From positions 24,058,501-24,122,500 of the forward strand of contig NC_135241.1 of assembly GCF_947623445.1 (NCBI RefSeq): 64,000 nt of DNA, written 5' to 3'. Source of the stretch: Clavelina lepadiformis (lineage: Eukaryota > Chordata > Ascidiacea > Aplousobranchia > Clavelinidae). Positions 1 to 10,300 of the stretch are shown here, piece after piece (within the stretch, counting starts at the first letter, position 1; every line of letters begins with the position of its first letter). The notes under the pieces are model-generated. The model made no database searches, was not told the origin of the DNA, and saw only the letters and a program-made list of their open reading frames with translations. Position numbers and translations under genes: made by a program.

Positions 1-299
1 ATCGGTAGGGCAGTTCTGAAATTTTTATAACATGTATTCTGAAATTTGTATTTGTAAAACTACAAGATAAACAAAAATTTGTATAATTTATCTTGAACAG
101 CCGAAAAAAGCTACACAATATTGTAGCCTACTTGTAAGCAATACTGCATGTGCTGTTTAAAAGCCTTTTTCAAAACCATTTCATTTTGTACAAATGAAAA
201 ATCGAATGCATGTCTCATTCCGAATCCGTAGCGATGCGTGTCTGCAAAACATTTTCACATACTGCCTGGCGTGTGTTGTTTTAGAATCAGATGCAAATT

Positions 300-1597
300 A
301 CATCTGGAACCTGGTAACCGAAAGTACAATGAATACAAATAAACGCTTACGAATGCTGTTGTCATGTTTGAAGAACTTCCATCCAGTTGGTGATAGTATT
401 TGCATGAGCTTGTAAGTAAGACTTTCGTTTATGAATTTATACTGGCCGCAGTAGCTCTTGTACCAGCTATCTTCATTCCTTGTTGTCAAAATGACCTTCG
501 TATAAACACAGCTTAATCAAGCTTAATAGCGAAATGACCAAAAATTTATTATGGCGATTTCAATAGTGAATTTTAATAGTTTAGATGATTGGTGTTTTTA
601 GTAAGTGATTGTGTGTTCTCTGGCTAGGAAAAATGTGGCGATGGTGCGGGCTGTATTAATGTTTTTTGATGACATAACGCCAGAGTGTTTAATTGTTACT
701 TTGAGCTACTGTTGTCTATTTAACTTTTTGACTCCGTTGCTTATACTCTTATTGTTTCTTTAAGTCAACATAAAGTCCAAATTCTTATATTCCAAAAAGT
801 AGTTGTAGCCTAATTACATAAAAAGAAATAATTATGTACCATTTCCAAAAACACACTTTCAGAGAGACCTTTTATAAGCCGAGATTCTCAGAAGACATTT
901 TACCAAGAGAACTAAACCAAAATTATTTCCTTTTTTCCATTATCATATATGCTATAGCCAATCAGAGTTAGCCTCCAGTTAAAAATCACATATCGATGTG
1001 TTACAAAATATTGTTTGTTTAAGCACTAACAGTCTGACAACACTTTTACGCCACAGAACGATGTCAATGAGAACACGTCTAACTTCGTAACACTTTAAGT
1101 GTACTGCAAGTACTTGAAAAGCGGGTTACTCTACCAAACGGATCCGTGTCATAGTTAAGCTTGACAGCTAATGTATAGCCACGTAATACAACATGAACAT
1201 ACTTTAAATAACACATTTTCCCTGGTCAGAGAACACACACTCGCTTAGTAAAAGCGCCAATTATGTAAATTATTACAATTCACTATTGAAATCGCCACAT
1301 CATCATGTCATTATGACAAAGTCTCTACTTAACTATTACCTTAGCGTCTGGGTATGCTTGTAATATCTCTTCCCAAAACAAATAACACGGGGAGTCCGTA
1401 ACTGCATCCACTGACTCATACATCTCTTTGAAATCTTCAATGTCTCCACCATTGCCGGCGGAAAGTATCTTGGCCCACTTATCGCCATGATACCAGAAGT
1501 GATCAAGAAAATCATAGACGTTGTAACCCAACTCAGATAAAGCGACAGCCATGGACTTTGTCCCAGTTTTGGCATATCCAGCCACAATAACTTTCAT
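300..1597 (-). CDS. Sulfotransferase-like P-loop protein, first two coding exons (partial)
   Basis: Two exons of a gene that continues past the left edge. Exon 1 is 1597 to 1340: ATG, then MKVIVAGYAKTGTKS, a glycine-rich PAPS-binding-like loop (family GxxKTGTxS), followed by ALSELGYNVYDFLDHFWYH and ending PDAK at a GTAAT donor. Exon 2 starts at 495 after an AG acceptor with VILTTRNEDSWYKSY, the RxEDSW strand-loop typical of the cytosolic sulfotransferase-like family (Sulfotransfer_4 / 'NAD-dependent epimerase'-annotated proteins) that is expanded in tunicates and lancelets. Its 3' end is uncertain; a GTAATT donor near 299 is possible because the frame stops there. Role by family: transfer of sulfate from PAPS, substrate unknown. 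A hAT-like terminus lies only 11 bp upstream of the ATG, so promoter and 5' UTR may be transposon-derived or lie in an unseen upstream exon. Confidence 0.75.
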
Positions 1598-1607
1598 TGT
1601 TTTATAC

Positions 1608-1629
1608 CAGTGGTGTCCAAACGTTTTCG
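1608..1629 (+). repeat. hAT-like terminal inverted repeat, isolated
   Basis: The 22 bases begin CAGTGGTGTCCAAAC, close to the termini of the short hAT elements at 20.5-21.2 kb (CAGGGGT..CCAAAC). No matching opposite end was found nearby, so it is a solo or truncated end. It sits directly upstream of the minus-strand sulfotransferase start codon. Confidence 0.5.
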
Positions 1630-1667
1630 TTGAGAGCTATGAACATAAATGTTAACCGGTAGCCGGT

Positions 1668-2280
1668 GGGATCACGTCAATTAACCGTGAACAAATTAAC
1701 CGGCGACAATTGGTCTTGATCAACTGACCGGCAACAAATTGGCCGGCGACACAAATCAACCGCTATGCATTTTAACCGTACAATTGTATGAAATAAGCAG
1801 TCCAAATTAGCATTGTTGTTTATTCAAATTATATGATTTAAGTGATAATGATTTATATCATTTGTGAACCGTGACCTGCTTGCTAACCATGTGCTTCCAG
1901 TTTCTTTTTGTGCAATAAACTTCCTTATTTGTCAAATAACAGTTTGTGTAAATTTTAGTGCCCTTATTACGTAGTGTCATAGGCTATGCGTTTTGCAGCG
2001 AAGTTGTTTTAATGTATTACTCGTATTTCCGGAAGTCTTTTTGTTTATTTAAATAAATGTTTCAATTTGTATTGAAATAAAAATAAATTTTGTTAAAAAA
2101 AGGAAATAATTACAAACAAATATTTACTTTTCATATAATATACTACCATCAACTTAAACACAATAATTCAGCACTTGCACGGTCAATTTACCTCCCGGTC
2201 AGTTTTGATTCCGGTCAGTTGGTTCTAGGTCAATTTACGTCACGGTCAGTTGTCCCCGGTTAGTTTCCCCAGTCGATCAC
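1668..2280. mobile_element. Foldback DNA element A (non-autonomous)
   Basis: The left arm (about 1668-1790) is a run of imperfect short repeats built on ACCGGCAACAAATTGGCCGG. The right arm (about 2180-2280) carries the reverse complement theme, CGGTCAATTTAC and CGGTCAGTT. The arms therefore form a long imperfect inverted repeat around a 390-bp AT-rich core with no ORF. The end of the core plus the start of the right arm, about 2150-2200, is nearly identical to about 3572-3622 in element B, which shows they are one family. I could not find a clear target-site duplication for this copy. Confidence 0.7.
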
Positions 2281-2819
2281 GGTATCCTAGTCCAACTAGT
2301 AAACCACGGACTGATGCCAAGCCGACCGCGAAAGGCTTAGGAAAAACATTGAACAAATAGGCTTAGAGCAGTTTCAGATGTGTAAGTTTTTGTTTTCCGT
2401 GCAAAGTTGGGCCGATTACCTCCATGAAGTAATCGAGTAACTAGACCTAGATTCAATGCGTTACTTTGACTTTGCTTGATTTTTAATAGGCCTCTGTAGG
2501 CACTGTTTATACGAATTAATAGATATTTTTTACACTCTTTCCTTTGCTTGGGTGATAGTTGTTAAGAGTATTTCCAACTCCAAAACAACTCGTAACATCG
2601 TTGCAAATAATATTCATCTAATTACATTAATCAGGCCTTCCACTCGAAATAACGACCAGTTTCAATATAGAATATAGCCTATCTGTTTTCTGCTGCCTTC
2701 GTTCTAGTGTTTCTTCTGTGTATTATTCGTAAATTCCAGCACTTTGTACCTATACTCATAACATGGGTTTTACAAATTACATGCAAAATGTACTTTGCAA
2801 AACCACTTCACTACCACTT

Positions 2820-3016
2820 AAGCTTGTGATGATAATGTAAGATTGCTTGCAAATCGAATGCCGCATAGAATTCTTGTTTACGGAAATCGGCAAAGCAAAG
2901 CATTGCGTTACGTAATCAATTACTCTCTGTTTATCGTATTAAGTCGTGACAAAAATGTCGTGCATGCCTGCATTGCGTGTGTTGTTATTCATAGTTGTTC
3001 AATGCGTTACAGTCTA
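2820..3016 (+). repeat. Amplified repeat unit, copy 1 left part
   Basis: Starts TGTGATGATAATGTAAGATT and includes CATAGAATTCT, TTGTTTACGGAAATC and a TACGTAATC block. Related sequence recurs at 4775-4990 and 5222-5400. This copy is split from its right part (3763-3930) by foldback element B. Confidence 0.6.
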
Positions 3017-3762
3017 GGGATCACGTGAAGTGACCGTGAACAAATTCACTGGCGACAACTGGTAGTGGACAACTGACCGGCAACAAATTGGCCGGCGATC
3101 AAATTAACCGTGACGTAAATTGGCCGGCGATGAAATTAACCGTCGATAAATTGGCCGGCGATCAAATTAACCGGCGACAAATTGGCCGTCAAAAGGTCAA
3201 AATTCTAATTCACTATCTAGTCGCTATCTAGTCACTATCCAATTTAGTATGTGTATTGCAGTCAAGGTTGCCACTCGTAGAGTGTTTTGGCCCCTTGTAG
3301 GGTGTAGGGTGACCCTACGGGTTTTTCACCTTTATTCATAGATTTCCTATTGTTACATGCATTTTCCCGGTCTAGACGAGTTGTTTGATGAGATTATGAA
3401 ACAATGCGTTGTAGCCTATCTCATGTAGTAACAATGGACTCATTGCAATAACAATGGACACTTTAGTTAAGTAGGCTAAATTGTCAGATTGAAGCTGTAC
3501 GTCAGGACTCCCCTAGTTTTAAGTCTTGGTTATGGTTATACTAATAATTGTAAATTGCAAAAAGAGTTGGAGATCAACTTAAACACAATAATTCAGCACT
3601 TGCACGGTCAATTTACCTCCCGGTGAATTTTCATTCCGGTAAGTCTGTTCCCGGTTAGTTTGTTCGCGGTCAATTTACATCACGGTCAGTTTGTTCGCGG
3701 TCAATTTACGTCACGTTCAGTTGTCCCCGGTGAGTTTGTTCGCGGTCATATGTCATAGAACC
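3017..3762. mobile_element. Foldback DNA element B with 9-bp target-site duplication
   Basis: Bounded by TACAGTCTA on both sides (3008-3016 and 3763-3771), a perfect 9-bp duplication. The ends form an imperfect inverted repeat of about 33 bp, starting GGGATCACGTGAAGTGACCG on the left and, read inward from the right, GGTTCTATGACATATGACCG. Left arm 3018-3190 and right arm 3603-3762 are minisatellite-like arrays of the CCGGCGACAAATTGG / CGGTCAATTTAC theme seen in element A. A 9-bp duplication and modular long arms recall Drosophila FB elements and Mutator-like elements; that class assignment is inference. It interrupts a repeat unit whose uninterrupted form is at 5222-5525. Confidence 0.75.
3353..3571 (+). 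repeat. hAT-MITE-derived segment captured inside foldback element B
   Basis: About 220 bp matching, in reverse orientation, about 20727-20955 inside the hAT MITE at 20536-21028. Shared blocks include CATGCATTTTCCCGGTCTAG and TAGTTTTAAGTCTTGGTTA. Homology stops at AGTTGG (3571), where sequence common to both foldback elements resumes. Confidence 0.65.
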
Positions 3763-3935
3763 TACAGTCTACTAAGTTAACCCTAGAAAATGGTCGACTT
3801 TATTATGTAGCTGTCCCAATGTTCTATCTAAATGTATTCGTTCAATGAAGCTTCAAATATAATCAGAATATAAAGTTGTCGAGGTGTACAATTAATTCCA
3901 AGATCAAGAAAAGCATTACAACTGTTTATGGTGCC
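3763..3935 (+). repeat. Amplified repeat unit, copy 1 right part
   Basis: Contains TTCGTTCAATGAAGCTTCAA, then AAAGTTGTCGAGGTGTACAA and TTAATTCCAAGAT. The block is almost identical to 5425-5520. In both copies the order matches the left part of the unit, so this is the same unit rejoined across foldback element B. It lies just upstream of the small ORF at 4042. Confidence 0.65.
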
Positions 3936-4041
3936 AACGAGCTCGGTGAGAACTACGCTTTTCATTCATCAAGAAACCTATGAACAGTTAAATTTGAGGT
4001 TGAGAAAAGTCTAGTGATCTCAGACTACAAGTTTGGAAGAT

Positions 4042-4230
4042 ATGTCTTATCTACAACTTATGCAACACTCATTGGATCCAGCCGACGGACATCTCGACAA
4101 CATGATTTTCGGACATTTCAACCTCAACGACGGTGATGATGAATCGTCTGGACTACAACCAACTTTGGAAGCAACAATGACCGACAAACAGACCACACTA
4201 AACCATCCACGAGGCGTGGCAAGCCAGTAA
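4042..4230 (+). CDS. Small hypothetical protein, 62 aa
   Basis: ORF starting MSYLQLMQHSLDPADGHL and ending HPRGVASQ, with a polar, acidic middle (NLNDGDDESSG). It has no signal peptide, membrane segment or domain that I recognise. It could be a genuine small protein or the last exon of a larger gene; a TTG-initiated extension of three codons is also open. The sequence 100-250 bp upstream is one copy of the local repeat, and the second repeat copy (5425-5525) is not followed by a related ORF. The composition looks more protein-like than the surrounding AT-rich DNA, but the evidence is weak. Confidence 0.3.
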   Translation: MSYLQLMQHSLDPADGHLDNMIFGHFNLNDGDDESSGLQPTLEATMTDKQTTLNHPRGVASQ

Positions 4231-4774
4231 AGAGACTTTTTCGGTATTTGGACATTCAGTAATGATTTTTTGTTTGTTTATTCTATAATATAGAATAGAA
4301 TCTATATATATCATAGCGTGTTGTTTTGTATTTTACTGTATGTTTTTGGTCAAGCCTATAAAGCATAACTTGAATCTTATGCCTAGAATATTGTCCATTT
4401 GTATCGCTGTCAAATTGTTAATACCTCTCAAAGGTGTATAATGACCCGTGGTAGGAATTTCTGACAATATGATTTTACGTTTATAATAGCGTTATTGTGC
4501 AGTTTACGCTTAATTGATGGTGGCTTAATTGCCATACTCTCTAACGGTTCAACCAAGCCGTGGAGAAATATTTCTTTGTATTATTTTGTTATGCTTTAAA
4601 CATAGCGGTTGTTTTCGAAGGTTAAACAAATACCCGAGGTTAACACCGATAAACTATGTTGAATGTCAATTACAAAACGTATTTGACTAATTTTTTATAT
4701 ATTTTGTAATACGTTTATTTCCAAGTGAAATGTTCACACAGCTATACTGGTAAAACCAGATGCTGAAATATTAT

Positions 4775-4990
4775 TAAATGGTCTTGTGATGATAAGACGA
4801 GATTAAACTATACAGAAGGAATAATGTATAGAGTTTTGTTTACGGAAATCAGCATCACGAAACGTGAGAGGAGTATCTTGCTGACGATTTCCTAATTTTG
4901 CGAATCTGCTCAAAGAAGCTAATGCATTGTGTGTTAAATGACATCCTGTGTTCTGTTTTCTATTTAAAGTCGTGACATTGTTTTGTACAC
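4775..4990 (+). repeat. Amplified repeat unit, copy 2 (partial, diverged)
   Basis: Begins CTTGTGATGATAAGACGAG, contains TTTTGTTTACGGAAATCAGC and ends TTAAAGTCGTGACATTG, matching copy 1 (2820-3016) at several blocks. The right part of the unit is absent. Confidence 0.45.
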
Positions 4991-5221
4991 TAATTTTGCT
5001 TTATGACTTAAAGACAACATGTAACCACCTTTTTGCTAATATATTGCCAATATGAATTGTATTGTAACTATGTTTCAACGTTTATTGTCTTTGATCTATA
5101 CTTAACGTGTTTTATTGACTTTTGTTTTCAACACTTTTCTTTTAATTATTACTTATCGGGAATTTTTTTATCATAATCATAAAATTCCTTTTGTTTCACT
5201 AAAGAAATTTTCTTGTAGAAG

Positions 5222-5525
5222 GTTATGTGATGATACTATGAATTAACATAATATAAGATTGTGTACGACATAGAATTCTCGTCTATCGAATCAGCGAAGC
5301 ATAACAATGCATGACGTAATCGATTGCTTCGTGCTTACTGTGTGTGCATTTTGATTTATTCAGTCTCTTTTTGCTATAACGAACAACGCCGCAACATGTA
5401 GGACTTTATGCTGTAGTTGCTGTAACAATGTTTTATCTTGATGAATTCGTTCAATGAAGCTTCAATATAATTAGAATATAAAGTTGTCGAGGTGTACAAT
5501 TAATTCCAAGATTAAGAAAAGCGAA
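5222..5525 (+). repeat. Amplified repeat unit, copy 3 (uninterrupted)
   Basis: Contiguous version of copy 1: a left block with TGTGATGATA, CATAGAATTCTCG and TGACGTAATCGATTGC, then a right block with TTCGTTCAATGAAGCTTCAA and AAAGTTGTCGAGGTGTACAA. It serves as the empty-site reference for foldback element B. Confidence 0.6.
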
Positions 5526-7338
5526 ACAACGACTTTGAGACTCATTTATCATCGAAGATAACAAATAATTCAACAGACAAACGTTGTAGTGATTTGGTCG
5601 CCCTTACAGGATAAGGAACGATAAACAATCATTTCATTACAAGCTCATCAGAAAAATAAACAAAACCTCATATACCGCAGAACTAGTCTAACTTTTTAGC
5701 TCTGCGACCCCATTTTAGAAAAGAAATTTATATGCGACCCCTTGATGAGTAGCCTACACGTGAATGATACTAAAACAATAAATGACTAATTCCAAATCTC
5801 AAGTAATGAAGATCTCAGAGGGCAAAATCATACAAATGCACACAATCCACCAAAGTACAGTAACAGTAGCCTATACTATACAGTAACAAAAGAACCACGT
5901 AATTGAAACAGTCAAACGAATAAAAAATTATTAAAAAACAATTCAGTTCAAAACTTGAATTTGTTTCACGACCCCAAACGTATATTTCGTAAACCGTTTA
6001 ATAATTCGGTAACCGGTGATAATTCCATCTTTTAAAGTAATAGTCGTAAGGCTAATCGTGTGTCGAATGAGTAATCCCACCGAACGGCTATGGCTGGTCA
6101 CTGTACGGTACGATTGGATGGTTTAGGCTACTGGTGTAGACTACTGAGATCTAGGCGATACCGGTATGTATGGATAAGGTTTGCATAGTGATTGATGCAC
6201 ACCGCATGCCACAGTAATAGATCCGGACTAAAATATGATACAGTTTGATTACTGGCTAGTTTAACAAATAGCATAGGTTTATCTGTGGAATGGCATCGGT
6301 ACTGCAGTTAAAACCGTTGGAATTGCCTTGCACAAACTATAAACGGATCTCACTAAAAATCTGAAAAAGCGGAAATGAATGTAATGTCACCTCATTTTGC
6401 CATTCCATGTAAAAGTGTGTCATGTTATGAGCATCAATGAAAGCATCAATACCAGATTTAAACTAAGCAACAAAATTTCAATCTTTTAATTAAATTCTAT
6501 AAGTCCAGGATCTTATTGTAACCTTTGCTCTGCAAAGAAAAACTTGTCCCAGGTATGTCAAGATCATGAGCGGAAATTCAGGGATAGACTTTGGGGACAT
6601 GTCCCACTCCCACCCAAGACCCAATATATGGCTTTGACCAGGAGAGTTGTAGAGCGTAGGCTTAGAGACAGAGAATTCATAGATTGAGTCAGATTGTTCG
6701 ATAGATAAACGATCAACTCAATTTTAACCAGGTGCAGCAAATTATTTTGAGCATAAATTACCTATAAATACTTTGTTATTTGATTTCTATGCGTACATAA
6801 CAAACAATAGCTACAACTGAAAAATCCCCTAATCTGAAAGCGTAACAGTATTTGTCAATCTTTCTGCAAAGTAAGATTATGCCGATTAATTATCTTACTT
6901 GGATTAAGTTATATGTTTTATTGCTAAGCTTTGCACAGTGCTTGCTATATAGCCCAATCAATCATTTTATTTTTGCTCTAAAACACGGTGGAGACGAAAG
7001 ATCAAGCCAGTTGTAACATATGATATTGGAATGTTTATTGTATGCACACTGCCGGACGTATTACAATAACATCCTTCTACGTCACATGCCATACTGGTTT
7101 CGCTCCCTCGGTCAATGGAGAGGTTTAAACAACATGAGTTGATTCTTTTGTTTTGATACGACGTTACCTGTGCTTAATGATAACTTGTTTAGTTTGGTAA
7201 ATATTGCCTGAGTTTTTATGACTAAGTTTTGTTTTAAACAGTTGCAGGATTTTGCTTTGAACACATAGTTTTGTGTTCAGTTGAATTATTGTTTATTTTA
7301 GTTTAGTTTATATCTGATTTTAACATTAAATTAAAAAG
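5526..7338. other. Intergenic, transposon debris
   Basis: I see no gene. Around 5690-5760, phrases such as TTTTTAGCTCTGCGACCCC and GCGACCCCTTGATG resemble ends of SPIN-type hAT elements. 6013-6257 is a dispersed repeat (listed separately). The last 300 bp before the kelch start codon are AT-rich and may hold its promoter; no TATA box is convincing. Confidence 0.4.
6013..6257 (+). repeat. Dispersed repeat R1, copy 1
   Basis: About 245 bp that reappear as the reverse complement at 16668-16922, 10.4 kb away. Shared blocks include CTTTTAAAGTAATAGTCGTA, GCGATACCGGTATGTATGG and CAGTTTGATTACTGGCTAG. Differences are mostly single bases. I could not place terminal repeats or a target-site duplication, so the class is unknown. 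Confidence 0.75.
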
Positions 7339-10300
7339 ATGGAATACAACAACAACCACGCCACTGAAATACTCAGCAACTTGAACGAGTAAGTTGTTAA
7401 TTTCAAATAGTGCTCATTTGTACAAGTTTTGTGTGAAACATTCAGTTTTAGAAAATGCTGTTTTATATATTTTGATAATTTTCTCATAGAAATGCCATTT
7501 TTACACATCATAATTATGGCTGGTGCAATAAGTAAATATATGTTATGTACATTTTGACAGTAAAGGTTGTAGAATTGCTTGTTGAGAGGTTAATAGTTTA
7601 AGCTTAATTTGACCGGAATACATCTTCACCCTGTCATTCATGGGCACATAAATGACATAGTTGAGTAATAAAGTTGTGTCCTTGAGCTTTGTTTACTTAA
7701 AAGTGATGAAAGCCTTAAACCTTTGTATTCTTTAAGCGACATTTTTTAGCTTTGAATTGTTGAGTTCACAACAAAAAGTTGAGTGCGTGTCATAAACTAA
7801 AACTAACTAGGCATCTTTTTTAGCATAATTCAGCATTTTTGTATCTCAATAAGCAACACAACTGTTGCAAACAATACAATGAACAAATGAATGCCGTGTT
7901 ATGGTGAACATAATTTTATTCTTTGACTTAACAAAGGCTCGATGATATTATTGATCCCTCCTCCCCTAACGCAGGCTGGGTTCCAACGCGGAAAATCAAC
8001 CTTAGTCCAGGTCACTTTTACGACCGAAGACAGCTTCGAGGCTACAAAGAAGCTGGCGTTTTACTTTCAGACATTACAGTTAATTATTACACAGCATGGC
8101 ACTGCAAGCTCCCAATCAGCTCCCTGACAGGCACATTGTCCAAATGATCATGGAGCTTGTTCATAATCGGAGCTTCATCCTCACCACCGGTCACAGATAA
8201 CGGAGTAGGATGCAACCCGTCAAGACAACCCACAAGGATCGATCCTGCCCCCTCACCTTCAACTTGTACACGCATGTGACCTCTTGAACATAATGTCGTC
8301 TACGAGGATGACCTGGCGATTGTGCATTTGGCAAAGAATTGAGAACTAGTGAAGAAGACCATTTGTCTAGACCTAATTACTTCATCAGCTTATCTCCAGG
8401 AATGGGTAGTATAGGTCAGTAAAACCAAGTTGTTGTCACCATCATTGCATCTCAACCACAGGGAAGCAAAGCATGAGCTTAGAGTTAACAAGAACAGCTT
8501 TGTCCGTCTTGTCCTGCTGCATATACCTTGAGGTAATCCTGGACAGATTGCTCACATATCATCAACACTTTGAGTCATACATCCATCCATTACATTACAT
8601 CCAACGACACCTTGATAAGACGACTGGTGGGCTCAGGTTGTGATTTTCACTCTTCATAGTATAATTCTATCTATTCTGTTCCCCACCACCTACTCTGCAC
8701 CTGTGTAGTGTCGCACACAAATCCACCAAATCAACAAGTGTTGTAAACGACATACTATGACTGGATATCTGCATCTCACACCATTGGACAGTCTTCACAT
8801 GTTCTTGGGCTCCTCGATAGAAGCACTCTTACTTTCGTTGGTTAGGCAATGAAGCCATTGCATCTTCCCCACCCAAAACTTTTTGCCCTAGCAAGCAAGT
8901 AAGCCGACGACTAGAATAAGGTCCCTCATTTGTACTGGTCTCACTACAACTGTTAGAACAAACCAAAAACTCAGGCGTCAATGCAACTGGAATGTAATGC
9001 GGAGTGTCAAGAAAGCCGTGCAAGACTCTGCAGCTTCATCATCGACGTCGATCCCACTTCAACGGACTTTTGTTTGCCCAGGATAACTTGGGCATGGTGT
9101 AACCACCTGCCAACCGGTGTCGGACGTTTCCGCTCAAATCTCTATTATTGGGGAATGACAAACTCTGCAGCTTGTGAGTGTGGTGCGGAGTTGCAAACTG
9201 CAGGCCATTCTGTGTACGACTGTTTTATTTGTCATGCTTTCTATGGAATATAAGACCTACGGGTTACAAGCGACAGCACAACTTATAGGCTGGCTCATAG
9301 TCATGTCCTCATTTATGAATTTTTCAGTTTGCTGTTTAAGGACTTAGGCAGATCCAGGATTTTGATCGCTATAGACTGCCTACCATAACGAAGTCTCTAC
9401 TCTAATGTGATGAGATGCTGTTATGTCATTGATTGCGATTATTGTATGGGTTGATATCTGTCACAATTTTGCTAAGTTGATTGCCAAAAGTAAAAGTAGT
9501 TTTCTGTTTCATGATCTATCTGTTATAAAGGGAAAGAACAACTACAAAGGACTTCTGTGATTTCACAATAAAAGCTGGAGGAAAACAATTCCCTGTTCAC
9601 AAATGTGTGGTTGGTTCATTCTCAGAATATTTCAAGAAAATGTTCACTACAAAGGTGGAATATATTAGATATTGTAACTTTCCTTACTCAGTAATATGTA
9701 ACATGCTTTAAGTGTTTGCTATCGCTTTGTTATTTTTAGATGAGAGAAAGTTATTCAAACGAAGGAAGCGTTAAAGAAGTCAGTGGTCCAACAATGGCAT
9801 CGATCATTAACTTCATATACACTTCATGCATAATTCTCACTCATGACAATGTATATGATGTACTGGAAGCAGCAGAATATCTACGCGTTACAAGTAACTG
9901 TTATTACTGCAGCTGATTCTGTGATAGTTGTTGATATAACGCTGTGCATAAAGATTGCTGGTATTGAGTTGCACAGAACATATTTCGATTTTTAAAATAT
10001 GATAAATAATTTCAATGTTTGTGAATGAACTCAATATAATGTGATTCAGGAAACTTCATCGAACATTTTACTTGAATAGGCGGCAACTGTAGATGAATGT
10101 TATATTGTGATTAGGTGATAAGTTTTGTTCTGGGATAACTTGGAAGATATTTTAAGGTTTGAAGGAGTACTGCAGCGAATTTTTCAAAGCATCACTCAAT
10201 GGAGAAAATTGTTTGAAAATTCGATCTTATTCAAACCGATACAACATGGGTGATGTTGTTCAAGCAACTGAAACTTTCATTTCTAAAAACCTGGGAGCAG

